Source: a bacterium (GTDB lineage Bacteria; Bacteroidota; Bacteroidia; Bacteroidales; Muribaculaceae). Taken from it: DNA of 50,850 bases. Numbering within the stretch: position 1 is the stretch's first letter; each line of letters starts with the position of its first letter. Location: NCBI GenBank assembly GCA_004561555.1, contig SFVH01000011.1:1-50850 (forward strand), in the 5' to 3' direction. A program made the translations under genes and the position numbers. A model generated the notes under the pieces. That model was not told the DNA's origin. It did not search any database and saw only the letters and a program-made list of their open reading frames with translations. Below, piece by piece: positions 25,591 through 35,661 of the stretch.

Positions 25591-26972
25591 CGCTGGGATT
25601 TCACAATTTCACAAATCTCGGGCAAATAATTGCAGATGTCACCGGCACCTACAGTTAAAAGCACGTCAAAATTATAATTTTTTATTGTTTCTACCAAAGA
25701 TTTTTTTGTGCAAAGTGCTTTGCTTTTGCATTTTATGTCTTTGAAAATGATTTCCGAGGTCACTCCCTCTATCGGTTGCTCACGCGCAGGATATATGTCG
25801 AGCAATATCACTTCGTCGGCATGCGATAGAGCTTCGGCAAATTGCGGAGCAAAATCGCGGGTGCGACTATAGAGGTGAGGCTGGAATATCACCGACAGTC
25901 GACGGTCGGCATAAAGGTCTTTGACCGAGCGTATTGAGGCGCGCAATTCATCAGGATGGTGAGCATAGTCGTCAATCACCACCTTGCCGTGGTCGCCAGG
26001 CTCTTTCAGCCAAAACTCAAAGCGACGTTTAGCACCGAGAAATGTCTTTACGGCATCTTTCATCACCTCGTCGTCAACTCCTGCAAGCGAACATATAGCC
26101 ATCGCTGCCACAGCGTTTTCGATGTTAATATCCACCGGCACTCCGAGCACCACATCGTTGATGCGACCCTTTGGCGACACAAAATCAAACATTATCTCGC
26201 CCTTCCCTTTGCGCACATTCTCGGCATGAAAATCGCCCTCATCGCGCGAATAGTAATACACCTTTACTCCCTGTTGCGGACGCGGCTTCAGCTTCAATCC
26301 GGTGTGCACTATCAGCGCGCCGCCGGGTTGCACCAGTTCCGTGAAGTGAGCAAAACTCTCCAAATAAGCTTCCTCCGTGCCGTAAATGTCAAGGTGGTCG
26401 GGGTCAGTAGCTGTGACTACTGCCATATATGGGTTAAGCCAATGAAACGAGCGGTCAAATTCGTCAGCCTCAATCACAGTGTAAGGGCTGTCGGCAGAAA
26501 ACATAAAATTGCTGTCGTAGTTGCGCAAGATGCCTCCCAAAAAAGCATTACATCCTATCGACGAGGAATGAAGGATATGAGCTGCCATACTCGAAGTGGT
26601 GGTTTTGCCATGAGTGCCCGAGAAACACAAGCCTTTGGAATCGTGAGTGAGCAATCCCAACACCTGAGCCCTTTTCATCACGTCAAAACCGCCGTCACAA
26701 AAATAGCACAATCCAGGATGGTCGGAGGGCAATGCCGGGGTGTAGACCACCAATGTGGTGTCTTTGTCGCGGCAATAGTCGGGGATAAGTTCTACAGAAT
26801 CATCGTAGACGATTTCAGCACCCTCTTTTTCAAGCTGCGATGTTAGTGTGGTGCAAGTGCGGTCGTAGCCTGCCACACGAAGCCCTTTGCCGAGATAATA
26901 TCTTACTAACGCAGCCATACCGATACCTCCGGCACCGGCGAAATATACGTTTTTATATTGCTTCTTATTCAT
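25587..26972 (-). CDS. murC: UDP-N-acetylmuramate--L-alanine ligase
   Basis: A 461-residue Mur ligase that adds L-Ala to UDP-MurNAc in the cytoplasm, the first step of the peptide stem. An N-terminal Rossmann domain begins FAGAGGIGMAALVRYYLGKG (about 10-29). The central ATP site is SGTHGKTTTSSM (about 118-129), followed by EADEFDRSFHWLNP and the C-terminal DDYAHHPDELRASI typical of MurC. It is ten bases downstream of murG and overlaps ftsQ by four bases. Confidence 0.97.
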   Translation of the reverse strand: MNKKQYKNVYFAGAGGIGMAALVRYYLGKGLRVAGYDRTCTTLTSQLEKEGAEIVYDDSVELIPDYCRDKDTTLVVYTPALPSDHPGLCYFCDGGFDVMKRAQVLGLLTHDSKGLCFSGTHGKTTTSSMAAHILHSSSIGCNAFLGGILRNYDSNFMFSADSPYTVIEADEFDRSFHWLNPYMAVVTATDPDHLDIYGTEEAYLESFAHFTELVQPGGALIVHTGLKLKPRPQQGVKVYYYSRDEGDFHAENVRKGKGEIMFDFVSPKGRINDVVLGVPVDINIENAVAAMAICSLAGVDDEVMKDAVKTFLGAKRRFEFWLKEPGDHGKVVIDDYAHHPDELRASIRSVKDLYADRRLSVIFQPHLYSRTRDFAPQFAEALSHADEVILLDIYPAREQPIEGVTSEIIFKDIKCKSKALCTKKSLVETIKNYNFDVLLTVGAGDICNYLPEICEIVKSQR

Positions 26973-26982
26973 TGATGTTTTT

Positions 26983-28095
26983 TCATTTTTTATCTACAAT
27001 TTCCACTACACGATTCACAATCTTGGTGACCGAATCGCGCAATGCCATCTTCGCTACATTATCGCCGAGCGACTTCAGCTTTGTCTCGTCGGCAACGAGG
27101 CTTAAAGCCGTGTCGATGAGCTTCCCGGGAGCTTCGGCATCGGTGACCATCACGGCTGCACCGCGATTGGCGAGAGCGAGAGCATTTTTTGTCTGATGGT
27201 CTTCAGCCACATTGGGCGAAGGCACAAGCACACTCGGCTTGCCGAGTAATTGCAACTCTGAAATCGAGCTTGCCCCTGCACGCGACACCACCAAGTCGGC
27301 GGCACGATATGCTTCGTCCATATTTGTCACAAAGGCCATCTGTCGCACATTTCCGGGTTTCACCTCATCCATAGCCTGTCGAGCTGTAGCATCATAGTAT
27401 TTTCCCGACTGCCAGATAAATTGTACATGCTCAGTGGCGGCAATCTTGGGGAGCGAGGCAATGATGCAATTGTTGACGGTGCGAGCACCGAGGCTGCCCC
27501 CCACCACAAGCACCGTGCGACAATCTCTTTTCAATCCGAATTTTTCACGCGCCTCTTCCTTAGAGAGAGGACAACGAAGAATGTTCTGTCTCACCGGGTT
27601 GCCTGTAAGCACAATTTTTTCCGAGGGGAAGAATTTTTCCATCCCTTCGTAAGCCACACAGATGGCATCAGCCTTCTTTGCCAGAAGCTTGTTGGTCACC
27701 CCGGCATAAGAATTTTGCTCTTGCAACAGTGTAGGGATGCCCTTCTTTTGTGCGGCCTTGAGCATAGGACCACTGGCATAACCTCCCACCCCGATAGCAA
27801 TATCCGGGCGGAAATCTTTAAGTATTTTTTTCGCCATACGGATGCTCTTCCACAAACGGAACAACACCTTGACGTTGCGAAGCATATTTTTTCGGTCAAA
27901 GCCGCTCACCGGCAAACCGATAATCTCATAACCGGCAGCAGGCACCTTCTCCATCTCCATACGTCCGAAAGCTCCCACAAAAAGGATGTTAGCTTGAGGG
28001 AAACGCTCTTTTATACCACCGGCAATCGACAATGCGGGGAAGATATGACCACCGGTACCGCCACCACTAATGAGCACGTTAAACTCTTTTTCCAT
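26983..28095 (-). CDS. murG: UDP-GlcNAc:undecaprenyl-PP-MurNAc-pentapeptide GlcNAc transferase
   Basis: A 370-residue GT28 glycosyltransferase that makes lipid II from lipid I at the inner face of the membrane. Diagnostic parts: the N-terminal G-loop LISGGGTGGHIFPALSIA (about 8-25), GVGGYASGPMLKAA, the second G-loop VVGGSLGARTVN (about 198) and the donor-binding end of the C-domain, VSRAGASSISELQLLGKPSVLVPSP, visible from about residue 270 (only its ends are needed: VSRAG and LVPSP). Gaps are 17 bp to ftsW upstream and 10 bp to murC downstream. Confidence 0.96.
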   Translation of the reverse strand: MEKEFNVLISGGGTGGHIFPALSIAGGIKERFPQANILFVGAFGRMEMEKVPAAGYEIIGLPVSGFDRKNMLRNVKVLFRLWKSIRMAKKILKDFRPDIAIGVGGYASGPMLKAAQKKGIPTLLQEQNSYAGVTNKLLAKKADAICVAYEGMEKFFPSEKIVLTGNPVRQNILRCPLSKEEAREKFGLKRDCRTVLVVGGSLGARTVNNCIIASLPKIAATEHVQFIWQSGKYYDATARQAMDEVKPGNVRQMAFVTNMDEAYRAADLVVSRAGASSISELQLLGKPSVLVPSPNVAEDHQTKNALALANRGAAVMVTDAEAPGKLIDTALSLVADETKLKSLGDNVAKMALRDSVTKIVNRVVEIVDKK

Positions 28096-28112
28096 AACTT
28101 ATTAATTATTAT

Positions 28113-29435
28113 TTATTTGCCAATGCTGCCACGGCTGTCGAAAGTAGGGTTTGCCGCACGCATATTTTCAGGCAACGAAGTGTTGGTTTTACTGCTCTTT
28201 ACATCTTCCGGACCAAACCTGCTCACACTGAGCATCACTCCAAATGCCAATCCTGTGAGAATTATCGCCGTGCCACCACGCGAAATCAGCGGCAATTGTT
28301 GCCCTGACACCGGGAACACACCGGTGACTATCGCTGTGTGGAAAAATGCTTGCAGCACAATCATCACCGCCATGCCCATCACCAAAAATGCCGGATAAGC
28401 ACGGTTACAGTTGCGAGCCACGTTTCCGGCACGTATCAGAAGACTGAAATAGAGGAGTATCAACGCTGTGCCGCCAACAAAACCCAAGTCTTCCACCACA
28501 ATGGCAAACACATAGTCGGAAAACGCCAACGGCAAGCGGCTACACTCTCGCGAATTGCCGGGCATCACCCCGATTACACCGCCATTGGCTTGCGCCATAT
28601 GAGAGTAGATTTCCTGGTCGTTTTCGCCCACTTTGATTTCTTCTTCATAAAGAGGACTGCTGAAGCGAGAAAAATAAGTGGCAATACGCGCGGTCCAAAC
28701 CTTATCGCGCAGCTCGGCTCGCTTGCTGTCGTTCTCAGTGGTTTGCTCCACTACGGACTGCTTATCCAAGTCGTCGAGATTATTCTCGTTGATGCAACTT
28801 TTGACCCACATTAATGCCAATCCCACCACGGCATAGAGGGCGAAGATTTTGAAAAACTTCTTTGCCTGAGTGCCTCCGATAATCATCATTGCCACCGAGG
28901 TACACATAAAAAGAAGCGTATTGGTCATACCGTTCATTATAAGAAGCAAGCCGAACCCGGAAACAATAAACACACACCAATACACACCCTTGCTCTGCAC
29001 CCTTCCCTCTTTACGGTCGATAAACAGCGCCAAGAGAAATGCCAAGACAAAAACCACAGCTATTTTAGCCATTTCCGCCGGCTGCAAGGTGAAACCCGGC
29101 AGGTGGATTACGCGCTGCGCACCATTGATATTGCTGCTGAAAAACATCGAATACAACAAACAAATCACCGTCACGATACTGAAAAATATCGACGGAATCA
29201 AAATCTTGTTGTAATGAATGCGCGACACTATCAACATTACTAATGACCCTAAACCTAATAAAAAGATGTGTTTGAGCGTAGGCGCAATAATGCTGCCCGA
29301 GGTGGCTATCTCACGACTGGAAGCGCTATAGCTTTCCACCACCGACACCACACACAAGGTGATAAACACACCGAGGATGTAAGTGTCCATCTTGGGCAAC
29401 TTGGATTTTGAGAATATGCCGGTAATACCTGCCAT
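28113..29435 (-). CDS. ftsW: septal peptidoglycan polymerase FtsW (SEDS family)
   Basis: A 440-residue polytopic SEDS protein that polymerises glycan strands from lipid II with FtsI at the septum. About ten membrane segments are seen. Family signatures: FTLQPAEMAKIAVVFVLA (about 110-127) and the C-terminal PLISRGGTAIILTGLAFGVML. A large extracytoplasmic loop at about 200-290 is longer than in E. coli. The C-terminal tail (KTNTSLPENMRAANPTFDS) is cytoplasmic. It could in principle be RodA, but its place in the dcw cluster between murD and murG supports FtsW. Confidence 0.94.
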   Translation of the reverse strand: MAGITGIFSKSKLPKMDTYILGVFITLCVVSVVESYSASSREIATSGSIIAPTLKHIFLLGLGSLVMLIVSRIHYNKILIPSIFFSIVTVICLLYSMFFSSNINGAQRVIHLPGFTLQPAEMAKIAVVFVLAFLLALFIDRKEGRVQSKGVYWCVFIVSGFGLLLIMNGMTNTLLFMCTSVAMMIIGGTQAKKFFKIFALYAVVGLALMWVKSCINENNLDDLDKQSVVEQTTENDSKRAELRDKVWTARIATYFSRFSSPLYEEEIKVGENDQEIYSHMAQANGGVIGVMPGNSRECSRLPLAFSDYVFAIVVEDLGFVGGTALILLYFSLLIRAGNVARNCNRAYPAFLVMGMAVMIVLQAFFHTAIVTGVFPVSGQQLPLISRGGTAIILTGLAFGVMLSVSRFGPEDVKSSKTNTSLPENMRAANPTFDSRGSIGK

Positions 29436-29444
29436 TATTATGCG

Positions 29445-30797
29445 TTAGGATATATTTGTTAGTTTATGTACTTCTTCTTTAAATTGTCGCCCGCGGTCTT
29501 CGTAGCTCTTGAAGAGGTCGAAGCTGGCACAACATGGCGAGAGGAGCACCGTGTCGCCTTCTTTAGCGAGATGCGAAGCTTGCACCACGGCATCATTGAT
29601 GCTGTGGGTGTCGGCAATGACCGGCACTTTCCCGGCAAAAAACGCCTTTATTTTCTCGTTGTCTTTGCCCATACACACTATTGCCGAAACCTTTTGCTCC
29701 ACAAACTTCTCAATCTCGGAATAGTCATTGCCTTTATCTTTACCACCAAGGATAAGCACCACCGGAGTCTTCATGCTTTCCAAAGCATACCAGCAAGAAT
29801 TCACATTTGTGGCTTTTGAATCGTTGATATACCTCACGCCGTTGATAGTGGCCACATATTCCAAACGATGCTCTACAGCTTCAAAGTCGCTCAACGCTTT
29901 GCGAATCACCTCTTTGCGGATGTCGAGCAACGATGCCGACAGTCCGGCAGCCATCGAGTTGTAAAGATTGTGCAACCCGGTGAGCGCCAATTCGCCCACA
30001 GGCATAGTGAAATCTGTGTGTCCTTCGGCATTAAATACCACCTCATCACCGTCTTTGTATGCCTTTGCGCCTTCTTCAGCGATTTCGGAGAACGGCAACA
30101 TTTGCGCCTCAACCTTGATATGTTTCAATTGCTCTGCTATCACAGGGTCATCTTCCCAGAAGATAAACGAGTCGTCTTTGGTCTGATTTTGAAGGATGCG
30201 AAATTTGGCATTCACATAATTCTGCATCTTATGGTCGTAACGGTCGAGATGGTCGGGAGTAATGTTAAGAATAACGGCTATATTGGCTTTGAAATCATAC
30301 ATATTATCAAGCTGAAAACTGCTCAACTCAATGACATAAACATCATGGTGGGCAGTAGCCACTTGATAAGCCAAACTCGCTCCTACATTTCCCGCCAATC
30401 CTACGTTCAGACCGGCATCTTTAAGAATATGATAAGTCAACAAGGTGGTAGTGGTTTTGCCGTTACTCCCGGTGATACACACCATCTTCGCATCGGTATA
30501 GCGTCCGGCAAATTCGATTTCGGAAATCACCGGAATATTTTTATTGATGATTTTCACCATTATCGGTGCGCTGTCGGGGATGCCGGGGCTTTTCACCACT
30601 TCATCCGCGGCAAGAATTTTTTCTTCAGTATGTCCGCCTTCTTCCCAGTCGATGCCATACTCATCAAGACGCTGTTTGTAGCGAGGAGCGATGGCACCCA
30701 TATCTGAAAGCCACACTTCCATGCCTTTAACCTTGGCAAGCACGGCGGCACCTACGCCGCTTTCGCCGCCACCAAGCACTGCAATTCTTCGAGTCAT
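29445..30797 (-). CDS. murD: UDP-MurNAc-L-alanine--D-glutamate ligase
   Basis: A 450-residue Mur ligase adding D-Glu to UDP-MurNAc-L-Ala. The N-terminal domain begins RRIAVLGGGESGVGAAVLAK. The ATP loop is CITGSNGKTTTTLLTYHIL (about 107-125); VIELSSFQLD and NITPDHLDRYDH follow, and the C-domain holds NDSKATNVNSCWYAL, the MurD hallmark. Its ATG shares one base with the mraY stop (TAATG), indicating translational coupling. Confidence 0.96.
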   Translation of the reverse strand: MTRRIAVLGGGESGVGAAVLAKVKGMEVWLSDMGAIAPRYKQRLDEYGIDWEEGGHTEEKILAADEVVKSPGIPDSAPIMVKIINKNIPVISEIEFAGRYTDAKMVCITGSNGKTTTTLLTYHILKDAGLNVGLAGNVGASLAYQVATAHHDVYVIELSSFQLDNMYDFKANIAVILNITPDHLDRYDHKMQNYVNAKFRILQNQTKDDSFIFWEDDPVIAEQLKHIKVEAQMLPFSEIAEEGAKAYKDGDEVVFNAEGHTDFTMPVGELALTGLHNLYNSMAAGLSASLLDIRKEVIRKALSDFEAVEHRLEYVATINGVRYINDSKATNVNSCWYALESMKTPVVLILGGKDKGNDYSEIEKFVEQKVSAIVCMGKDNEKIKAFFAGKVPVIADTHSINDAVVQASHLAKEGDTVLLSPCCASFDLFKSYEDRGRQFKEEVHKLTNIS

Positions 30798-32059
30798 TAT
30801 CGTATTTTTAAAGTTATAAATGTCAATATAGCCAAAAAGATTCCTATAATCCAGAAGCGTATGGTGATTTTCGATTCGGGCACGGCATTAAAAGGATGTT
30901 GCCAAAGGACTCCCTTGTCGTTTGTGCCTTGCTTCTGAAAATGATGGTGAAGGGGCGCCATCTTAAACACTCTCACTCCGGCTCCCTTCTTGCGCTTGGT
31001 GTATTTGAAATAGCCCGTTTGAATGATTACGGAGAGATTTTCCACCAAGAAGATGCCACACAACACCGGCACTAACAGCTCTTTGCGAATGAGGATGGAA
31101 AACACGGCAATAATACCGCCAAGGGTGAGACTGCCGGTGTCGCCCATAAACACCTGTGCCGGATAAGCATTATACCAAAGGAAGCCGATGAGCGCACCAA
31201 TAAACGCTGCGGCATAAACCATCAGCTCGCCGCTTCCCGGTATATACATTATATTTAAATAGGAGGCATAGATAAGGTTGCCACCCAAATAACACATTAT
31301 GGCGAGTGCCACTCCAATGATTGCAGAGCATCCGGTGGAAAGACCGTCAAGCCCGTCGGTAAGATTGGCTCCGTTGCTCACCGCCGCCACCACAAAGATT
31401 GTGACCAGCACGAAGAGTATCCAGCCTCCGGCTTCGGCATAGTCGCCCATCCATTGCGTAAACCACGAATAGCTCATATTATGGCTTTTCACAAATGGGA
31501 TTGTGGTAATCGGAGCTTTCACCTGTTCTGTCTTATACACCACCTCCGTTTCGTTGGGTCGCGACGAGGGTACTTCCACATTTTCATGCACCACCACATC
31601 GGGGCTTAAATACATTGTAAGCCCTACAATCAATCCCACACCCACTTGTCCGATAATCTTAAACTTACCGGCAAGTCCATCTTTGTTGTGCTTCTTGATT
31701 TTCATATAGTCGTCAAGGAAGCCAAGCAAGCCAAACAGCAAGGTCGACACAATCATCAAAATCATATACACATTGGTGAGGTCGCCGAGCAATAGTGCCG
31801 GGATGATGATGGAAATAATGATAATCACACCACCCATCGTCGGGGTGCCGGTCTTGCTCATCTGTCCTTCCAAGCCGAGATTACGCACAATCTCTCCCAC
31901 TTGCATCAGTTGCAAGCGATCGATAATGCGACGACCAATCACGGTGGCTATGAAGATTGAAAGGATAAGTGCCACTCCGGAACGAAATGTGAGATATTCA
32001 AACAGTCGCGCACCGGGGAAATTCAAATCTTGCAAATAATCAAATAAATGATATAGCAT
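30797..32059 (-). CDS. mraY: phospho-MurNAc-pentapeptide transferase
   Basis: A 420-residue integral membrane enzyme that moves phospho-MurNAc-pentapeptide onto undecaprenyl phosphate to give lipid I. Key motifs: KTGTPTMGGVIII (about 70-82), LGFLDDYMKIKKHNKDGL with the catalytic Asp pair, NLTDGLDGLSTG and the C-terminal APLHHHFQKQG. It is longer than E. coli MraY (360) because of an insert at about 170-215 (VVHENVEVPSSRPNETEV), which is common in Bacteroidetes. Gap to murE is 12 bp. Confidence 0.97.
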   Translation of the reverse strand: MLYHLFDYLQDLNFPGARLFEYLTFRSGVALILSIFIATVIGRRIIDRLQLMQVGEIVRNLGLEGQMSKTGTPTMGGVIIIISIIIPALLLGDLTNVYMILMIVSTLLFGLLGFLDDYMKIKKHNKDGLAGKFKIIGQVGVGLIVGLTMYLSPDVVVHENVEVPSSRPNETEVVYKTEQVKAPITTIPFVKSHNMSYSWFTQWMGDYAEAGGWILFVLVTIFVVAAVSNGANLTDGLDGLSTGCSAIIGVALAIMCYLGGNLIYASYLNIMYIPGSGELMVYAAAFIGALIGFLWYNAYPAQVFMGDTGSLTLGGIIAVFSILIRKELLVPVLCGIFLVENLSVIIQTGYFKYTKRKKGAGVRVFKMAPLHHHFQKQGTNDKGVLWQHPFNAVPESKITIRFWIIGIFLAILTFITLKIR

Positions 32060-32071
32060 GGTAGAATTACT

Positions 32072-33535
32072 TTATTTCTCTTCTTTAAATATCGATTGCA
32101 CCACTTCCTTATCGTCAAAATGATGCTTTACGCCACAAATTTCTTGATAATCCTCATGACCTTTTCCGGCAATAAGCACCACATCGCCTTTGCAGGCAAA
32201 CTGAGAGGCGGTGCGTATAGCCTCACGGCGGTCGGCAATACGGATGGTATGCTTCATGTCGTCGGTATCCAGACCTGCAACCATATCGTTAAGGATATCG
32301 TTAGGGTCTTCAAATCGAGGATTGTCGGAAGTGAGTATTAATCGGTCGCTGAGTTTTGACGCTTCCTTAGCCATTATCGGACGTTTACCTTTATCGCGGT
32401 TACCGCCGCAGCCCACCACGGTAATCACCTTTCCGGAGCTCCCCACAACCTCACGGATAGAGTTGAGCACATTCACCAAAGCGTCGGGAGTGTGAGCATA
32501 GTCGATTACTGCGGTATATCCCTTTGGCGACATGAATGTCTGGAATCGTCCGGCTACCGGCACCAAGCGGCTCATATCCACCAACACCTGCTCTTTGTCG
32601 AAGCCAAGCAAGCAAGCTGCCGCATATACAGCCAGCAAGTTATAAGCATTAAAACGCCCGGTAAACATCGTTTCCACCTCTCTACCATTGATGTCGAGGA
32701 GAGTGCCGTTAAGACGGCTTTCCAAAATGCGACAGTGGAAGTCGGCATCAGTGCGCAGCGAATAGGTGAATTTGCGGGCGGCGGTGTTTTGCAACATCAC
32801 CAACCCTGCCTTATCGTCAACGTTCACCAAAGCGAAAGCATCGGAAGGAAGGATGTCAAAGAAGCGTTTTTTTGCTTTTAGATAGGCATCAACCGTCTTA
32901 TGATAGTCCAAGTGGTCGCGAGTGAGATTGGAGAAAATTGCTCCGGCAAAATTCAACCCGTCAATGCGATGCTGGTCGGCAGCATGGGAGCTCACCTCCA
33001 TAAATGCATATTCACAACCCTCTTCCACCATCTCATGCATCAAGCGGTTAAGGGTAATCTGGTCGGGAGTGGTCTGTGTTGCCGCCACTGCGCGAGTATC
33101 CACATAATTGCACACGGTGGAAAACAATCCCGTTTTATAGCCCATCAGTCGCATCATCTCATAGAGCAGAGTGGCAGTGGTGGTCTTGCCGTTGGTGCCC
33201 GTGACTCCCACCAATCGTAATTTGCGCGTAGGGTTGTCATACCATTCGGAGGCAAGGAAGCCCAACGCCGAAGCGCTACACTCCACTTGCACATAAGTGA
33301 CACTGTCGCTGAGATGCTCCGGCAGTCGTTGACACACTATAGCTGTTGCGCCGGCTCTTTCCACATCAGGGATGTATTTATGACCGTCGGTGGTCACGCC
33401 GGGCACCGCTACGAACAGCGTACCTCGGGCAGCCTTTCGAGAGTCGCTTTCCACTCCGGTGATATTTTTGTCCACATCACCAATCACCTTTATCGGCTTG
33501 ATTACCGATAGCAGTTGTTTTAACGGTTTGTTCAT
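32072..33535 (-). CDS. murE: UDP-MurNAc-L-Ala-D-Glu--2,6-diaminopimelate ligase
   Basis: A 487-residue Mur ligase. The ATP loop is VGVTGTNGKTTTATLLYEM (about 110-128), then EVSSHAADQHRIDGL. The C-terminal domain has DYAHTPDALVNVLNSI and the specificity motif DNPR (TSDNPRFEDPNDIL, about residue 405), which marks enzymes that add meso-diaminopimelate; lysine enzymes differ there. So this organism's peptidoglycan should carry mDAP. It ends 12 bp before mraY and starts 12 bp after ftsI. Confidence 0.97.
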   Translation of the reverse strand: MNKPLKQLLSVIKPIKVIGDVDKNITGVESDSRKAARGTLFVAVPGVTTDGHKYIPDVERAGATAIVCQRLPEHLSDSVTYVQVECSASALGFLASEWYDNPTRKLRLVGVTGTNGKTTTATLLYEMMRLMGYKTGLFSTVCNYVDTRAVAATQTTPDQITLNRLMHEMVEEGCEYAFMEVSSHAADQHRIDGLNFAGAIFSNLTRDHLDYHKTVDAYLKAKKRFFDILPSDAFALVNVDDKAGLVMLQNTAARKFTYSLRTDADFHCRILESRLNGTLLDINGREVETMFTGRFNAYNLLAVYAAACLLGFDKEQVLVDMSRLVPVAGRFQTFMSPKGYTAVIDYAHTPDALVNVLNSIREVVGSSGKVITVVGCGGNRDKGKRPIMAKEASKLSDRLILTSDNPRFEDPNDILNDMVAGLDTDDMKHTIRIADRREAIRTASQFACKGDVVLIAGKGHEDYQEICGVKHHFDDKEVVQSIFKEEK

Positions 33536-33547
33536 ATCTTAGTTTTT

Positions 33548-35659
33548 TCAATTGTTTAATTTCAAATTTACTTTCACCCCTTTTCTTATAGGCGTTCCCG
33601 CTTCGGGAGATTGTTTCACCACACATCCGCTTCCGGTGATGCTCCCTGTGAGCACTCCGTTGCTCTCAAGAATAGCCACGGCATCGCGCAAACCCATCCC
33701 AATCACATTGGGCACTGTCCCTTTTTTGCTTCCGGGCGCATAAGGGTATTGCTTACGTTTATTAATGTTGCACGACGCAGCCACTCTCTGCGATTTATCT
33801 TTATCCATCGCCAATGTTACTGCCGGCGCGCCCGAATTGTCGCTTTCCGAACGGAAATCGGAGAAGTTGCCGAGCAACCCGCGAGCATATAATTTAAGAG
33901 CTATATCTCGAAATACAAATCCACTACATTTTGCCGCCGAGCGATAAAACACGCCTACGGGGTCGTTAAACACCACAATACACGAATATTTTGGCTTGTC
34001 GTAAGGGAAGAAGCCGCAGAATGTGAGACGGTTGCGACTTTTCATATAACCCACATGTGGCACAAAGATATTCGAGGTGCCGGTTTTTCCGGCAATATCC
34101 ACGAAGTTATTGCGCAAGGAAGTGCCGGTAGCCACCCTTTCCTTTTCACACCATACCACCTCGTGAAGCATTTCTCTCATTTGCCGTGCCACCGTTTCGC
34201 TACATATTTGCTGACGGATGTAATCCACTTTAAACTCTTTCACGAGCGAGTCGCCAAGCCACAATGCTTTCATCAATCGTGGTCGCACCATCTTGCCTCC
34301 GTTGGCAATAGCATTCATAAAGGTAAGATTTTTTATCGGCGGTATTTGCACGGCATATCCGTAACAAGCGCGCGACAAGTTTACACGCCACTCGTTAAGA
34401 AATTTCTTATCCTTGCTACCCAATGGCAACATTTCCACGTCGCCTTCTCCGGCAATACCGGCATTAATGTGGTCAAACATACCAATCTCTTCCAGTCGTC
34501 GATGGAAATCCCACGGATGCTCACCGAAGGAGCGAGTGATAATTTTTGCAGTGCCTTTATTACTTGAGCCGGCAAGGATATCAGACACCGAAGGATAGTT
34601 GCCGATAAAGTGTGAGTCGGTGATGGGTCTGGCTTGTGCATAGGCAAAATTGCCGGAGATATCAAAATGTTCGTCGGGGGTGGTCAGCCCGTCTTCCAAA
34701 GCTATCATTATGGAAATAGGCTTCATCACCGACCCCAGCTCCCATGCCAAAAAGGCATTATTGACTGTCTCCACATAGTCTTGGAAGGTCTTGTTGTAGG
34801 AGAGGTTGGAGATTGCTTTAATCTCGCCGGTAGCCACTTCCATCACCACACACGTTGCCCATTCGGGACGTTGCTCGAGACATTGCTTGTAGAGCACACT
34901 CTCCACGATGTCTTGGATTTCCACATTGATAGTGGTCTGAATGTCATAGCCTCTCACCGGCTCCACCTCCGCCCAATCTTGAATCTTGTTGGTGAGTTGC
35001 ACTTTCATGCCTCGTCCGGGCTTGCCGTAAAGAAGCGAGTCGAGAGCACGCTCCAACCCGGAGGAGCCATGCATCCCCGTGGAGTCAATGTTGCCGATGC
35101 TTCGGCGCGCCATCTTCCCGTAAGGCTTTTCGCGACAATCATACATATTTTGGCTCACCATGCCGCTGCAACCCCTTTCGCTGAAATAAGGCAAGGATAG
35201 GAATTCCATCAGCTCGTCTTTAGTCATCTTCTTCGACACCATAAACGCTCTTTTGCGTTTATTGGCAGGCTTGGCAAGCTCCACATTGAGAGCTTCCCTA
35301 CATTCTTCTTCGGTTTTAAACCGACCTACGGCCACCAACCCTTTGACGGTCGACTTTATATGCTTGCGAAACAATTTCTCTTTAAATCCCGGAGCACGAA
35401 AATCGAGAGCCACCTCATAGTAGCTGGCGCTGACAGCGAGCAGCGAACCGTCGTCGGCAAGAATACTACCGCGTTCAGGGGCTATCACAGTGTCGCCCAA
35501 GAGGGTTTCCGCCGCTTTCTTGTCCCATTCCGCTTTTTCGATGATGGTGGTCTTAAAGAGCATTATCTCCACCAATAATGCAAACAAGGCTATGCTGAGG
35601 AATATCCAACGATACCTCCCCATTACGCCTTCTTTGAATTTATTTTTTTTGCTCTCCAT
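33548..35659 (-). CDS. ftsI: septal penicillin-binding protein FtsI/PBP3 with PASTA domain
   Basis: A 703-residue class B penicillin-binding protein, the septal transpeptidase. A membrane helix lies at about 17-38 (IFLSIALFALLVEIMLF). The dimerisation domain has APERGSILADDGSLLAVS. The transpeptidase domain has the active Ser310 in GSVMKP (SxxK), S365-S-N367 and KTG at 525-527. A single PASTA domain closes the protein (about 645-703, GTVPNVIGMGLRDAVAILES). PASTA on FtsI is common in Bacteroidetes and binds wall fragments. The usual GST(F/M)K context is GSVMK here. It is two bases from ftsL. Confidence 0.96.
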   Translation of the reverse strand: MESKKNKFKEGVMGRYRWIFLSIALFALLVEIMLFKTTIIEKAEWDKKAAETLLGDTVIAPERGSILADDGSLLAVSASYYEVALDFRAPGFKEKLFRKHIKSTVKGLVAVGRFKTEEECREALNVELAKPANKRKRAFMVSKKMTKDELMEFLSLPYFSERGCSGMVSQNMYDCREKPYGKMARRSIGNIDSTGMHGSSGLERALDSLLYGKPGRGMKVQLTNKIQDWAEVEPVRGYDIQTTINVEIQDIVESVLYKQCLEQRPEWATCVVMEVATGEIKAISNLSYNKTFQDYVETVNNAFLAWELGSVMKPISIMIALEDGLTTPDEHFDISGNFAYAQARPITDSHFIGNYPSVSDILAGSSNKGTAKIITRSFGEHPWDFHRRLEEIGMFDHINAGIAGEGDVEMLPLGSKDKKFLNEWRVNLSRACYGYAVQIPPIKNLTFMNAIANGGKMVRPRLMKALWLGDSLVKEFKVDYIRQQICSETVARQMREMLHEVVWCEKERVATGTSLRNNFVDIAGKTGTSNIFVPHVGYMKSRNRLTFCGFFPYDKPKYSCIVVFNDPVGVFYRSAAKCSGFVFRDIALKLYARGLLGNFSDFRSESDNSGAPAVTLAMDKDKSQRVAASCNINKRKQYPYAPGSKKGTVPNVIGMGLRDAVAILESNGVLTGSITGSGCVVKQSPEAGTPIRKGVKVNLKLNN

Positions 35660-35661
35660 CT

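Noticed and set aside
25956..26846. 296-codon plus-strand frame inside murC
   Set aside because: Antisense shadow of a conserved ligase; no domain or start signal.
27421..28398. 325-codon plus-strand frame across murG and ftsW
   Set aside because: Antisense to two well-supported genes; composition has the His/Arg-rich look of a reverse-strand shadow.
29868..30707. 279-codon plus-strand frame inside murD
   Set aside because: Antisense shadow, no recognisable protein features.
35643..35650. A8 run near the ftsI start as a slippage site
   Set aside because: It encodes the Lys-rich cytoplasmic tail and shows no arrangement that would give a useful short product.
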